From NCBI GenBank assembly GCA_002315675.1, contig DCHP01000069.1:17298-81297 (forward strand): a stretch of 64,000 nucleotides of DNA, written 5' to 3'. Positions 37,401 to 46,814 of the stretch are shown here, piece by piece. Under the pieces are notes generated by a model. The model was not told the origin of the DNA. It searched no databases and was given only the letters and a program-made list of their open reading frames with translations. The position numbers were made by a program, and so were the translations under genes. Numbering within the stretch: the stretch's first letter is position 1; each line of letters opens with the position of its first letter. Source of the stretch: Rikenellaceae bacterium UBA1749. Lineage in GTDB: Bacteria > Bacteroidota > Bacteroidia > Bacteroidales > Rikenellaceae.

Positions 37401-38324
37401 TTATTTATTGAGCTGAAATCTACGATTTCCATTCTTAATAAAGTCAACAATCTGTTTAGCAGCTGCAATACCGGCATTGATGTTTGCTTCAGCTGTCTGA
37501 GCACCCATTTTCTTAGGAGTTGCGAAGAATCTGGTACCTAGTTTCTCGCAGTATTCAGCACTTCTTTCTGGAGCAACATCAGTAACATACTTAAGGTCTG
37601 TCCTTTCAAGCAGAGCCTTAAGAAGTCCTTCTTCATCAATAACTTCTTTTCTAGCTGTATTTACAAGAACACCATTCTTTGGCATACTCATGGCAAGGTC
37701 ATAACCTATTGAGCCGATAGTCTCCTTAGTAGCTGGGATATGTATAGAAACATATTGATTCTTGCTGTAAAGATCCTTGATTGAATCCATCTTTGTTACT
37801 GAATCTTTTGCATATACGCTTGCATCAGTGATAAATGGATCATAAGCAGCAACCTTCATACCAAGAGATGAAGCAGCACGACCGACAAGTTTCCCTACAT
37901 TACCATATGCATGGATACCAAGTGTCTTTCCTGAGATTTCAGTTCCTGATACACCTGAGAAGCAAGCTCTTGAAATATAGATCATAAGTCCGATGGCAAG
38001 CTCTGCTACGGCATTTGAGTTCTGACCTGGAGTGTTCATTGCAACAACACCCTTTTTAGTACATGCTTCAAGATCAAGGTTGTCATAACCTGCACCTGCA
38101 CGAACAACAATCTTCAGATTCTTTGCAGCGTCAAGGATTTCCGATGTCACCTTATCTGAACGAACAATAAGTGCCTCAACGTCACTGACTGCTTTTTTGA
38201 ACTGATCAACTGATGTATATTTTTCAAGGAGAACAAGTTCTCCGCCATTTTCTTCAACCACCTGACGGATTCCGTCAACAGCAACTTTTGCAAATGGCTT
38301 TTCCGTTGCTACTAATACTTTCAT
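37401..38324 (-). CDS. serA: D-3-phosphoglycerate dehydrogenase (short form)
   Basis: This enzyme oxidises 3-phosphoglycerate to 3-phosphohydroxypyruvate with NAD, the first step of serine synthesis. I start at the ATG at 38324 (MKVLVATEKPFAK). The frame extends 40 codons further, but that would overlap serC, and those residues do not resemble the family. At 307 aa it is the short form without C-terminal ACT regulatory domains, so feedback inhibition by serine through ACT is not expected. Substrate-binding VRAGAGYDN, a variant nucleotide-binding loop IHAYGNVGKLVG and the VNTARKEVIDE segment are present. Confidence 0.93.
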   Translation of the reverse strand: MKVLVATEKPFAKVAVDGIRQVVEENGGELVLLEKYTSVDQFKKAVSDVEALIVRSDKVTSEILDAAKNLKIVVRAGAGYDNLDLEACTKKGVVAMNTPGQNSNAVAELAIGLMIYISRACFSGVSGTEISGKTLGIHAYGNVGKLVGRAASSLGMKVAAYDPFITDASVYAKDSVTKMDSIKDLYSKNQYVSIHIPATKETIGSIGYDLAMSMPKNGVLVNTARKEVIDEEGLLKALLERTDLKYVTDVAPERSAEYCEKLGTRFFATPKKMGAQTAEANINAGIAAAKQIVDFIKNGNRRFQLNK

Positions 38325-38340
38325 AATAAAATACAATAAA

Positions 38341-39417
38341 TTATTTAGCATATTGTTTTTCAAACTCCTGCATACATTCAACAAGAGCCTGAACGCTTTC
38401 AATTGGAAGTGAATTGTAGATTGAGGCACGGAAACCACCAACAAGACGATGTCCCTTAAGACCTACCATACCATACTTCTTTGAGAAATCTATGAATTCC
38501 GATGTTTCCATATCCTTATACTTTTCACTGTATACAAATGGAACATTCATAAGTGAACGATCTTCTACAGCTACAGGAGACATGAACATTGAGTTACGCT
38601 CAATTTCATCATATAGAACTTTAGCCTTTGCCTGGTTACGACGCTGAATTTCAGCAACACCACCCTGCTCTTTAACCCACTTTAGATTCTCTCTTACGAC
38701 ATAGATAGGGAATACAGGAGGAGTATTGAACATCGAACCATTCTTGATATGGGTACGATAGTCTATCATTGAAGGAATTTTACGAGTAACCTTACCAAGT
38801 GCATCTTCCTTTACAATAACGAAAGTAACACCAGCAGGACCGATATTCTTCTGAGCACCGCCATAGATCATTACATATTTGCTTACATCTACAGGACGGC
38901 TAAGAATATCTGAACTCATATCTGCAATCAGTGGTACTGGACAATCAATATCCTCATGGTATTCAGTACCGAAGATTGTATTGTTTGATGTAATATGCAG
39001 ATAATCCAAATCTTCTGGAATCTTGTATCCCTTTGGAATGTATGTATTATTCTTATCTTCTGAAGAAGCAACTTCAATAGTTTCACCGAAATTAACTGCT
39101 TCTTTCATTGCTTTCTTAGCCCAGACACCAGTATTGACATATCCTGCCTTCTTTTCAAGGAAATTGAATGGGACAAAATAGAACTGAGTCGACGCACCAC
39201 CTGCAAGCCAAAGGACCTGATATCCTTCAGGAATATTAAGAAGCTCTTTCATAAGGGAGGATGCTTCTTCTATAACTGCTTCAAATTCTTTTGTACGATG
39301 TGAAATTTCAAGAACAGACAAACCAATACCTTCAAAATCAAGAACGGCTTTAGCTGCGCTTTCAATTACCGGACGTGGAAGAATGCTTGGGCCGGCAGCG
39401 AAATTGTGTTTCTTCAT
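38341..39417 (-). CDS. serC: Phosphoserine aminotransferase
   Basis: SerC converts 3-phosphohydroxypyruvate and glutamate to phosphoserine and 2-oxoglutarate using PLP; it also serves pyridoxal synthesis in many bacteria. At 358 aa it has normal length. The N-terminal FAAGPSILP and the PLP lysine in [14 protein letters not shown] (Lys190) are clear. It is the first gene of the operon with serA (16-bp gap) and the DUF1015 gene. Confidence 0.97.
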   Translation of the reverse strand: MKKHNFAAGPSILPRPVIESAAKAVLDFEGIGLSVLEISHRTKEFEAVIEEASSLMKELLNIPEGYQVLWLAGGASTQFYFVPFNFLEKKAGYVNTGVWAKKAMKEAVNFGETIEVASSEDKNNTYIPKGYKIPEDLDYLHITSNNTIFGTEYHEDIDCPVPLIADMSSDILSRPVDVSKYVMIYGGAQKNIGPAGVTFVIVKEDALGKVTRKIPSMIDYRTHIKNGSMFNTPPVFPIYVVRENLKWVKEQGGVAEIQRRNQAKAKVLYDEIERNSMFMSPVAVEDRSLMNVPFVYSEKYKDMETSEFIDFSKKYGMVGLKGHRLVGGFRASIYNSLPIESVQALVECMQEFEKQYAK

Positions 39418-39458
39418 AACTAAAATATTAAATCGAAAATATTATATGTTTCAAACTG

Positions 39459-39466
39459 CAAAGGTA
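39459..39466 (-). promoter_or_regulatory. -7 box of the serC operon
   Basis: TACCTTTG on the minus strand matches TAnnTTTG, 41 bp before the serC start. The -33 region is weak. It lies about 20 bp from the divergent -7 box of the MATE gene. Confidence 0.5.
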
Positions 39467-39489
39467 TAAATTTTTCACTTAATAAATTA

Positions 39490-39497
39490 TAAATTTG
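39490..39497 (+). promoter_or_regulatory. -7 box of the MATE gene, close to its start codon
   Basis: TAAATTTG matches TAnnTTTG and ends 8 nt before the ATG, implying an almost leaderless mRNA. No clear -33 box. Confidence 0.35.
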
Positions 39498-39505
39498 CAG
39501 TACTT

Positions 39506-40855
39506 ATGAAAGACCTTACCCACGGAAATATCTGGAGACAAATACTGCTTTTCACCTTACCACTGATAGGTGCCAACCTGATGATGCTGTCGTATCAGCT
39601 TGTTGACAGCATAATTGTCGGGACATTCCTTGGAAAGCATGCCCTGGCAGCAGTTTCACAAAGTTATCCGGTCCTTTTCGGAGTCATTGCCCTTATGATC
39701 GGCCTGGGATCCGGAACAATCGTTGTAATCTCACAGTATTTCGGGGCGAAACAATACGATAAGGTACAACTAACTTCTGACACAATCCACATCATTCTGA
39801 TTATCATAGGATTTGCAATAGGCATACTTGGATTTTTCATTTCACGATGGATATTCACATATATGGGAACCCCGGATGATGTAATGGATGATGCCGTTAC
39901 ATACATGAGCATATATTTGGGCGGAATTGTTTTCAGTTTCGGGTTCTACACAATCTCTTCACTTCTACGTGGCGTCGGTGACTCTGTCACGCCACTTCAT
40001 CTGTTTACCGCATCATCAGTCCTGAACATATTTCTTGACATTGTTCTCATTGCAATATTCCGTTTCGGTGTCGGTGCTGCAGCATTCAGCACCATAGTTT
40101 CACAGGCCATTGTATATTTTATCGCAATTGAATATATCAACAGGAAGAAAAGCACTTTCAAAATCAATTTCCTGAAAATGAAGCTGAACAGGGCCATATG
40201 TATTCATTGCCTGAAATATGGTCTTCCGAATGGTCTTCAACAATTTCTTGTTGCACTTGGAGGTATTGTACTTATGAGTCTGGTAAGTGGTTTCGGTACG
40301 GAAGCCATTGCAGGATACGGAGCTGCCATCCGTATTGAGAGCATAGCCCTTCTTCCCGTCATGAACTTTTCATCTGCGATTGCAGTATTCACTGGACAGA
40401 ATATTGGGGCTATGATGACGGAAAGATTAAAGAAAGGACTTTCCATAACACTTATCTATACTCTTGGTTGCGCACTTGCAAGCACTGTATTGCTTCAGAT
40501 TTTCTCAGTTGATTTTATCGGTCTTTTCGGGAAGGATCCTCTTCTGATAGAGAATGGTGCCATATATCTGAAAATACTTTCTGCATTCTACCCTGTATAT
40601 GCAGTTATGTTCATATTAAGCGGATACATGAAAGGTTCAGGTGCCGTTAGGGCAACCGTAGCAATAACCATCATTTCACTATGGTTGACGGAGATTCCTC
40701 TTGCCATAACATTATGCAAGACAACAGGTCTGATAGAAGGAATCTGGTGGGCAATTCCTGCAAGTTGGGTAATAGGTTGTATCTGTATGACCGCATACTA
40801 CTATTCAGGAAGGTGGCACAACAAATCCGTCATTCACATTGACAGCACCTTTTGA
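39506..40855 (+). CDS. MATE-family multidrug/organic-cation efflux transporter
   Basis: This inner-membrane antiporter of 449 aa has twelve predicted helices. It begins MKDLTHGNIWRQILLFTLPLIGANLMMLSYQ, and VDSIIVGTFLGKHALAAV is the MATE signature segment of helix 1-2. It couples export to a Na+ or H+ gradient. Substrates cannot be inferred. It is divergent from serC and not part of an obvious operon. Confidence 0.92.
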   Translation: MKDLTHGNIWRQILLFTLPLIGANLMMLSYQLVDSIIVGTFLGKHALAAVSQSYPVLFGVIALMIGLGSGTIVVISQYFGAKQYDKVQLTSDTIHIILIIIGFAIGILGFFISRWIFTYMGTPDDVMDDAVTYMSIYLGGIVFSFGFYTISSLLRGVGDSVTPLHLFTASSVLNIFLDIVLIAIFRFGVGAAAFSTIVSQAIVYFIAIEYINRKKSTFKINFLKMKLNRAICIHCLKYGLPNGLQQFLVALGGIVLMSLVSGFGTEAIAGYGAAIRIESIALLPVMNFSSAIAVFTGQNIGAMMTERLKKGLSITLIYTLGCALASTVLLQIFSVDFIGLFGKDPLLIENGAIYLKILSAFYPVYAVMFILSGYMKGSGAVRATVAITIISLWLTEIPLAITLCKTTGLIEGIWWAIPASWVIGCICMTAYYYSGRWHNKSVIHIDSTF

Positions 40856-40937
40856 TTGGCAGCACAGTTATTTTCCCCTTTATTTTCTCCGTGCTGTTCA
40901 TCGTATTTTCACCAATTCTAATCTCATGGGAAAATAT

Positions 40938-40968
40938 TTTGTCTTCGCTCTAAAATCAGTTATTTTTG
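40938..40968 (+). promoter_or_regulatory. Consensus promoter of the yicC gene
   Basis: TTTG (40938-40941), a 19-bp spacer and TATTTTTG (40961-40968) match the Bacteroidota primary-sigma consensus exactly in sequence and spacing. The leader to the ATG at 41038 would be about 65 nt. Confidence 0.75.
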
Positions 40969-41037
40969 TGTGTTGAGTTATGCATCCATGTATAACGACA
41001 TAAACAATACATTTTATCGAATTTATAAGCCTACAGT

Positions 41038-41910
41038 ATGATAAAATCAATGACCGGATTCGGAAAAGCCGAATTCATTGCACCAGAAAGAAAAATAATA
41101 GTTGAGATAAAGAGTCTTAATTCCAAGCAACTTGATTTAGGAGTCAGAATCCCTTCAATATATAGAGAGAAAGAGAGTGAAATCAGAAGCATGATTTCAG
41201 AAAAACTTGGTCGTGGAAAGGTAGATGTTTTCATTAATGTTGAAAATATCGCCGGTGCAGCACCTGCAAATCTTATATCAGAAGAGCTGTTCAAGGCATA
41301 CTATAATCAGATCAGAACAATATCAGAGTCTTTGAGTATTGAAAACAGGAATGACATCATCAGTTCTGTCCTAAGAATGCCAGGAGTTGTTGACAATACA
41401 TCCATAGAAATTTCTGACGAGGAATGGAACGGACTTCTTTCCGCAACATCAAATGCAATAGACGCAATCAATTCTTTCCGCGAAACAGAGGGCGCGCATC
41501 TTATTTCAGATATTCTGAAACACGTTGATAAGATTGAAGCTCTTTCTCTTTCTGTCACACAGTATGAGAAGGAAAGAATCGACACTGTAAGGGAAAGATT
41601 GAATACAAATCTTGCCCAGTTATCCGCAACAGTTGATCAGAACCGATTCGAGCAGGAAATCATTTATTATCTTGAAAAACTTGATATTACAGAAGAAAAA
41701 GTCCGTCTTAAACAGCATATCAAATATTTTAGGGAAACTGTTGAGTCCGGACAGGATGTCGGCCGTAAACTTGGTTTCATAACCCAGGAAATGGGTAGGG
41801 AAATCAACACTACTGGATCAAAGGCAAATCATACAGAGATACAGAAGCTGGTTGTCCAGATGAAAGACGAACTTGAAAAGATCAAAGAACAACTTTGTAA
41901 CATTTTATAA
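41038..41910 (+). CDS. yicC: YicC-family endoribonuclease
   Basis: This 290-aa cytoplasmic protein begins IKSMTGFGKAE and ends with the DUF1732 segment (GFITQEMGREINTTGSKANHTEIQKLVVQMKDELEKIKEQ), the two signatures of YicC. Members are endoribonucleases involved in small-RNA turnover. The gene is usually immediately upstream of gmk. Here the two are separated by 184 bp, and a repeat element fills most of the gap, suggesting it was inserted into an ancestral operon. Confidence 0.94.
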   Translation: MIKSMTGFGKAEFIAPERKIIVEIKSLNSKQLDLGVRIPSIYREKESEIRSMISEKLGRGKVDVFINVENIAGAAPANLISEELFKAYYNQIRTISESLSIENRNDIISSVLRMPGVVDNTSIEISDEEWNGLLSATSNAIDAINSFRETEGAHLISDILKHVDKIEALSLSVTQYEKERIDTVRERLNTNLAQLSATVDQNRFEQEIIYYLEKLDITEEKVRLKQHIKYFRETVESGQDVGRKLGFITQEMGREINTTGSKANHTEIQKLVVQMKDELEKIKEQLCNIL

Positions 41911-41914
41911 TGAT

Positions 41915-42013
41915 GAGCACACTTGAAAAAGTCCAAATATTGAGAAACACCCCCAATTTCAAAGACCTGTAAAAGTGGTAAAAATGACAAAAAACACTTT
42001 TTCAAGTAGACGC
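41915..42013 (+). mobile_element. MITE-like element, subfamily B, copy 5 (99 bp)
   Basis: It starts GAGCACACTTGAAAAAGT and ends ACTTTTTCAAGTAGACGC. The flanks AATGAT and AATGAC agree at 5 of 6 positions. It begins 5 bp after the yicC stop codon. Confidence 0.85.
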
Positions 42014-42094
42014 AATGACTGAAAGTCTAAATCTGCAATTTCTTGTGACCTTTCGTCCAACAATAGAAAAGCATATACACACAGAAACATAGAA

Positions 42095-42667
42095 ATGGGA
42101 AAAGCTATTATATTTTCAGCTCCATCCGGTAGTGGCAAATCCACAATCGTAAGTGCCGTAATGCAGGAAATAGCGGGGCTGGAGTTCTCCATATCAGCAA
42201 CTTCAAGAGCACCGAGAGGAACTGAAGTCAATGGTAAAGACTATTATTTCCTGGCTCAGGAAGAATTCAACAGAAAGGCAACCAACAACGAATTCTTTGA
42301 ATGGGAGGAAGTCTATGCTGGGACTTCATACGGTACTTTGAATAGTGAACTGAAGAGAATATGGGATAAAGGAAATGCCGTAATATTTGATGTTGATGTA
42401 AAAGGTGGCGTAAATATCAAGGAAAAATTAAAGGAAGATGCAATGTCAATATTCATCAAAGTCCCATCTATCGAAATCCTCAGACAGCGTCTCATCTCAA
42501 GAAATACGGATTCAGAAGAATCCATTGCCAAGAGGATTGACAAAGCCGCATATGAAATGACTTTTGCAGACAAATTTGACATGATAATCATCAACGATGA
42601 TCTGCAGACTGCAGTTAAAGAAACAAAGGCTGCCATCATCGATTTTTTGAAAAAAATAAGTACATAA
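42095..42667 (+). CDS. gmk: Guanylate kinase
   Basis: Gmk phosphorylates GMP to GDP with ATP, an essential step in nucleotide supply. At 190 aa it has the normal length. The P-loop SAPSGSGKST (residues 8-17), the GMP-binding SATSRAPRGTEVNGKDYYF and the lid region are intact. Its start ATG follows the repeat element by 81 bp. manA follows after 16 bp, so these two are likely cotranscribed. Confidence 0.97.
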   Translation: MGKAIIFSAPSGSGKSTIVSAVMQEIAGLEFSISATSRAPRGTEVNGKDYYFLAQEEFNRKATNNEFFEWEEVYAGTSYGTLNSELKRIWDKGNAVIFDVDVKGGVNIKEKLKEDAMSIFIKVPSIEILRQRLISRNTDSEESIAKRIDKAAYEMTFADKFDMIIINDDLQTAVKETKAAIIDFLKKIST

Positions 42668-42683
42668 AAAAAACAAATCCGAC

Positions 42684-43658
42684 ATGTTATATCCATTAAA
42701 ATTTAAACCGCTTTACAAGCAGCGCATTTGGGGAGGTCAACTTCTGAAAGATATGGGAAAGAGACTTCCGGAAGGAGAAAAAATCGGCGAAAGCTGGGAA
42801 ATTTCAGGTGTAGAGGGAGATGTATCCGTTGTAAAGAACGGAGCTCTTAAAGGTAATTCCCTTCAGGACCTGATTGAAATATACATGGATGAAATGCTAG
42901 GAGAAAAGGCATTTGAAAGATATTCAACAGAATTTCCTATTCTTATCAAACTGATTGATGCCCAGGACAATCTGTCAATTCAGGTCCATCCGAATGATGA
43001 ACTTGCAAAGAAACGTCATAATGCTTACGGGAAAACTGAAATGTGGTATGTAATTGACCACGAACCAGGTGCCAAGCTTATGGTTGGGTTCAACCAGAAA
43101 GTTGACAAGGAACTTTACAAAAAGTATCTGTCAGAAGGACGTCTTGATGACCTTCTGACAAAATACGAAGTCCATAAAGGAGACACATTCTTCATACCAG
43201 CCGGAACGATACATGCAATCGGCAAGGGAATACTTGTTGCTGAGATACAGCAGACATCAGATATCACTTACAGGGTATTTGACTACAACAGGGTCGATAA
43301 GGACGGAAAGCCACGAGAACTACATACAGAGCTGGCACTTGATGCCATAGACTATAGTGAAGGCGGTCAGTATCTGATTAAAAGAGAACCTGTTGACAAT
43401 GAATCAATCAACCTTGTGCATTGCAATTACTTTGACACTAACCTTCTGAAAATCAAGGGTTCTTGCGAGAAGAGATTTGAAATATTTGATACATTCGTTA
43501 CATACGTCTGCCTGGACGGCTCACTGAAAATCAAGTGGGCAGAAGGAGAAGAAACTCTTAAAAGAGGTGAAAGCATGTTGATACCTGCATCTATCCAGAG
43601 ATGGACTATGGAAGGTGAAGGTACTGTACTTGAAAGTTACATTCCACTTGATTTTTAA
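42684..43658 (+). CDS. manA: Type I mannose-6-phosphate isomerase
   Basis: ManA interconverts mannose-6-phosphate and fructose-6-phosphate. This 324-aa cupin protein is the compact, Bacillus-like form. Zinc ligands are visible in IQVHPND (Gln, His), KTEMWY (Glu) and PAGTIHAIG (His), and the catalytic-arginine segment is ITYRVFDYNR. It lies 16 bp after gmk and 124 bp before a ROK kinase gene, with a repeat element between. Confidence 0.94.
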   Translation: MLYPLKFKPLYKQRIWGGQLLKDMGKRLPEGEKIGESWEISGVEGDVSVVKNGALKGNSLQDLIEIYMDEMLGEKAFERYSTEFPILIKLIDAQDNLSIQVHPNDELAKKRHNAYGKTEMWYVIDHEPGAKLMVGFNQKVDKELYKKYLSEGRLDDLLTKYEVHKGDTFFIPAGTIHAIGKGILVAEIQQTSDITYRVFDYNRVDKDGKPRELHTELALDAIDYSEGGQYLIKREPVDNESINLVHCNYFDTNLLKIKGSCEKRFEIFDTFVTYVCLDGSLKIKWAEGEETLKRGESMLIPASIQRWTMEGEGTVLESYIPLDF

Positions 43659-43663
43659 CAATT

Positions 43664-43761
43664 GAGTCCACTTGAAATAGTCCAAATATTGAGAAACACC
43701 CCAATTACAATGGTTTATACTAGTGGTAAAAACGACAAAACATACTTTTTCAAGTAGACTC
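43664..43761 (+). mobile_element. MITE-like element, subfamily B, copy 6 (98 bp)
   Basis: It starts GAGTCCACTTGAAATAGT and ends ACTTTTTCAAGTAGACTC. The flanks ACAATT and ACCATT agree at 5 of 6 positions. It begins 5 bp after the manA stop codon and ends 21 bp before the ROK kinase start. Confidence 0.85.
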
Positions 43762-43782
43762 ACCATTAAATAGAATAGAATT

Positions 43783-44886
43783 ATGTTTGAAAACGACAAG
43801 AGGGTTGTCATGACCCTGGATGCAGGCGGTACGAACCTTGTATTCACAGCAATTCAAGGGAACAAACAGATTATTGAACCAATCCGCTACCCATCTGAAC
43901 CAAATGATCTTCAGAAATGTCTTAACGTAATCGCAAAAGGTTTCGAAGATGTAAAAGCTGCACTTAATGTTGAACCTGTAGCAATAAGTTTTGCATTTCC
44001 AGGACCTGCTGATTATGCACACGGAGTGATAGGAGACCTTCCTAACTTCCCATCATTCAGAGGCGGAGTCGCACTTGGAGGTTTTCTTGAGGAAAAATTC
44101 GGAATTCCAGTATTCATCAACAATGATGGCAGTCTGTTTGCATATGGCGAGGCTCTTGGTGGCCTTCTTCCATATATCAACGGGAAACTTAAAGAAGCCG
44201 GAAGTCTTAAAACATACAAGAACCTGCTTGGCCTTACTTTCGGTACTGGATTCGGAGCAGGAGCTGTAATTGATGGTCACCTAATTATCGGAGACAACAA
44301 TTGCGGGGGTGATATCTGGTGTTTCAGAAACAAGAAGTTCCCTGGTAAAATCATAGAAGAATCTGTAAGCATCCGTGCGGCAATCCGCGTTTACAAGGAA
44401 AAGGCAGGAATTACTGGTGAATGCAATCTTACTCCAAAGGATATATTTGATATTGCTGAAGGAACAAAAGAAGGCAACAGACAGGCTGCAATCGACAGTT
44501 TCGCTGAAATGGGAGAAATGGCTGGTGACGCAGTTGCCCAGGCCATTACAATAGTTGATGGTATAGTTGCCATCGGAGGTGGACTGACAGGTGCTGCCAA
44601 GTATATTCTTCCTTCAATGATAAAGGAAATGGGATCAAATTTCGGGACATTTGCAGGTGACAGCTTCCCAAGAATGCAGTTCACTCCTTACAACCTTGAA
44701 GATGAGAAAGAGTGCGCTACATTCCTTTCTGCATCCGATACCATGGTGCCAATCCCAGGTTCAACAAAGCAAGTTAAATACAACAGCATCCGCCAAATTG
44801 GAGTCGGTCTGTCAAAACTTGGAACAAGCCAGGCCATCTGTATAGGAGCCTACGCCTTTGCCCTTGCCAGCATAGACAGCAAATAG
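43783..44886 (+). CDS. ROK-family sugar kinase
   Basis: This 367-aa cytoplasmic protein has the ROK actin-like fold: phosphate loop TLDAGGTNLVF, active-site region VFINNDGSLFAYGEA (catalytic Asp), and GLTFGTGFGAGAVIDG. The canonical ROK zinc motif CxCGxxGC is not found; NCGGDIWC stands in that region, so zinc binding may be altered. The natural sugar is uncertain: glucose, mannose and N-acetylmannosamine are all handled by ROK enzymes. The proximity of manA favours a hexose. A repeat element precedes it and another follows it by 61 bp. Confidence 0.85.
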   Translation: MFENDKRVVMTLDAGGTNLVFTAIQGNKQIIEPIRYPSEPNDLQKCLNVIAKGFEDVKAALNVEPVAISFAFPGPADYAHGVIGDLPNFPSFRGGVALGGFLEEKFGIPVFINNDGSLFAYGEALGGLLPYINGKLKEAGSLKTYKNLLGLTFGTGFGAGAVIDGHLIIGDNNCGGDIWCFRNKKFPGKIIEESVSIRAAIRVYKEKAGITGECNLTPKDIFDIAEGTKEGNRQAAIDSFAEMGEMAGDAVAQAITIVDGIVAIGGGLTGAAKYILPSMIKEMGSNFGTFAGDSFPRMQFTPYNLEDEKECATFLSASDTMVPIPGSTKQVKYNSIRQIGVGLSKLGTSQAICIGAYAFALASIDSK

Positions 44887-44947
44887 GCCCATATAGCATA
44901 CCAGCACATCAGTCAAAAACAAAAATAATCTCTGTTTTTACATACAT

Positions 44948-45044
44948 GAGTCCACTTTAAAAAGTCCAAAAATTGAGAAACGCCCCATTCCAGAGGCCTG
45001 TAGCGGATATATAAACATTAAACGATACTTATTAAAGTGGACTC
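44948..45044 (+). mobile_element. MITE-like element, subfamily A, copy 3 (97 bp)
   Basis: It is nearly identical to the other subfamily A copies, with one C missing in the CCCCC run. ATACAT flanks it exactly on both sides. It lies between the ROK kinase stop and its terminator. Confidence 0.92.
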
Positions 45045-45065
45045 ATACATAAATACCAAAACATG

Positions 45066-45105
45066 AAAGACACTCCAGCAAAATCCTAGCGTGTCTTTTT
45101 GTTTT
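45066..45105 (+). terminator. Probable terminator of the ROK kinase gene
   Basis: The stem AAAGACAC / GTGTCTTT with a 17-nt loop is followed by TTGTTTT. A repeat element lies between the gene and this hairpin, which would lengthen the 3' untranslated region. Confidence 0.5.
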
Positions 45106-45206
45106 GGCGTATAGGCCTTATTGTTCAGTTGAAAATCTATATACAAACGACAACCGATAACATAAAAAAATCAATTATCATCATAGTGTCCATAAGATTA
45201 AAGAAT

Positions 45207-45275
45207 GAGTCTACTTGAAAAAGTATGTTTTGTCGTTTTCCAACATAGGGAAACACGCTTTTTTCAGATGAACTG
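45207..45275 (-). mobile_element. MITE-like element, subfamily B, internally deleted remnant (69 bp)
   Basis: The first 35 bp (GAGTCTACTTGAAAAAGT and TTTTGTCGTTTTCC) match the family. The middle is missing, and the right end survives as a degraded CTTTTTTCAGATGAACTG. It ends 4 bp before the stop codon of the GH51 gene. No duplication remains. Confidence 0.6.
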
Positions 45276-45279
45276 ATAT

Positions 45280-46803
45280 TTACTTAAGACAGATTGTAAC
45301 AATACTCATAGCAGGCAGAGTGAATGTAAGCCTGTTGTTCCTAATTGAATAGTTATTGAAAGGAGCATTCTTAACTTCATCCGGTTTCTCAAATGAATTA
45401 TGGTCGTGAATATCTTTTGATACAAGAATCTGTCCTCCGTTTGCCTTGTACTGACTGTCGGATGTTAGTATACAGTCAATTTCATTGTCTTTTGTCAGGT
45501 TGACGTTTACGAATGAAATGTTAATCTCTCCGTTTGCATTCTTTGATGAGGATACGACAACTTCCGGAGTCTGCTGATTGATTTTCTCTGTAATGACATT
45601 TGAAGGAAGAAGGGTAGCATCCTGGTGAACCTTGTACATATCAAATATGTGATATGTAGGTGTTTTTATCATTTTTTCATCCTTTGTCAGGAAAAGTGAC
45701 TGAACTACATTGACAAACTGAGCTATGTTTCCCATTCTGACCCTGTCGCAGTGATTGTTGAAAATGTTCAGTGTCATACCTGCCAGAATAGCATCTCTCA
45801 TACAATTCTGCTGGTAAAGTAAAATTGGATCTGTTCCCTCTTCAACGGTGTGCAATAGTCCCCATTCGTCAACCATCAGACCTACACGCTTTGCAGGGTC
45901 ATATTTGTCCATAATGGTTGAGTGATTTGTGATGATATTCTCAATATCATAGCCTCTCTGCATTGTCTGGTAGTATTTTTCATCATCAAATTCCAGTGCA
46001 CGTCCGTTTCCTATGGTATAATAGTGAATAGATAGTCCGTTGATAAAATTGCTAGCGTTTCTCATTAACACTTCTGTCCAGTTGTAATCTGTTGATCCCG
46101 CTCCAACACCGATTTTGTAAAGACGGTTTCCACTGTAGCTTTTCATGAATGTTGAGTATTGTCTGCATACATCGGCATAATGTTCAGCAGTCATGTTTCC
46201 TCCGCACGCCCATGTTTCATTGCCAATCCCTATAAATTTTACCTTCCAAGGTTTGTCGCGTCCGTTCTCTCTTCTAAGGTCTGCCATCGGGCTTTTACCG
46301 TCAAAAGTCATATATTCAATCCATTGTGCGATTTCCTGAACTGTACTGCTGCCGACATTTACACTGATATATGGTTCTGTTCCTACGTATTCGCACATAT
46401 TGAGGAATTCATGAGTACCGAAGGAATTGTCCTCAGGCAAGCCACTCCAAGGTGTGTTGACCATAGTAGGTCTTGATTCCTTTGGACCGATACCGTCTTT
46501 CCAGTGATATTTATCTGCAAAACATCCACCCGGCCAACGCAAATTCGGAACCTTAATTTCCTTCATTGCGTCAAGGATGTCTTTTCTGACTCCGTTTACA
46601 TTTGGAATGGATGATTTTTCACCGACCCATAAACCGTCATATATACAATGGCCAAGATGTTCTAAAAAATGTCCGTAAATGTCTCTCGATATGATATCCT
46701 TTCCCTCAAATTCATTAACCGTAACAATGGTTTTCTGAGCATTAGCGCACAGGCATAGTCCTAATGCTACAATGCAAAAGTAAATTCTGTGTAATTTTTT
46801 CAT
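45280..46803 (-). CDS. Alpha-L-arabinofuranosidase, GH51
   Basis: This enzyme releases terminal arabinofuranose from arabinan or arabinoxylan. I start at the ATG at 46803, which gives the signal peptide MKKLHRIYFCIVALGLCLCANAQ and a 507-aa protein; the longer frame to 46851 runs through a repeat end. The TIM barrel carries acid/base Glu196 in IGNETWACGGN and nucleophile Glu313 in LMVDEWG. NLRWPGGCFADKYHW and the C-terminal beta-sandwich (residues about 400-507) are typical of GH51. It is predicted periplasmic. No other arabinan genes are adjacent. Confidence 0.95.
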   Translation of the reverse strand: MKKLHRIYFCIVALGLCLCANAQKTIVTVNEFEGKDIISRDIYGHFLEHLGHCIYDGLWVGEKSSIPNVNGVRKDILDAMKEIKVPNLRWPGGCFADKYHWKDGIGPKESRPTMVNTPWSGLPEDNSFGTHEFLNMCEYVGTEPYISVNVGSSTVQEIAQWIEYMTFDGKSPMADLRRENGRDKPWKVKFIGIGNETWACGGNMTAEHYADVCRQYSTFMKSYSGNRLYKIGVGAGSTDYNWTEVLMRNASNFINGLSIHYYTIGNGRALEFDDEKYYQTMQRGYDIENIITNHSTIMDKYDPAKRVGLMVDEWGLLHTVEEGTDPILLYQQNCMRDAILAGMTLNIFNNHCDRVRMGNIAQFVNVVQSLFLTKDEKMIKTPTYHIFDMYKVHQDATLLPSNVITEKINQQTPEVVVSSSKNANGEINISFVNVNLTKDNEIDCILTSDSQYKANGGQILVSKDIHDHNSFEKPDEVKNAPFNNYSIRNNRLTFTLPAMSIVTICLK

Positions 46804-46814
46804 ATTTGTTTGTT

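Noticed and set aside
38325..38444. N-terminal extension of serA to 38444
   Set aside because: It would overlap serC by more than 100 bp, and the residues do not resemble the dehydrogenase N-terminus, which begins cleanly at MKVLVATEK.
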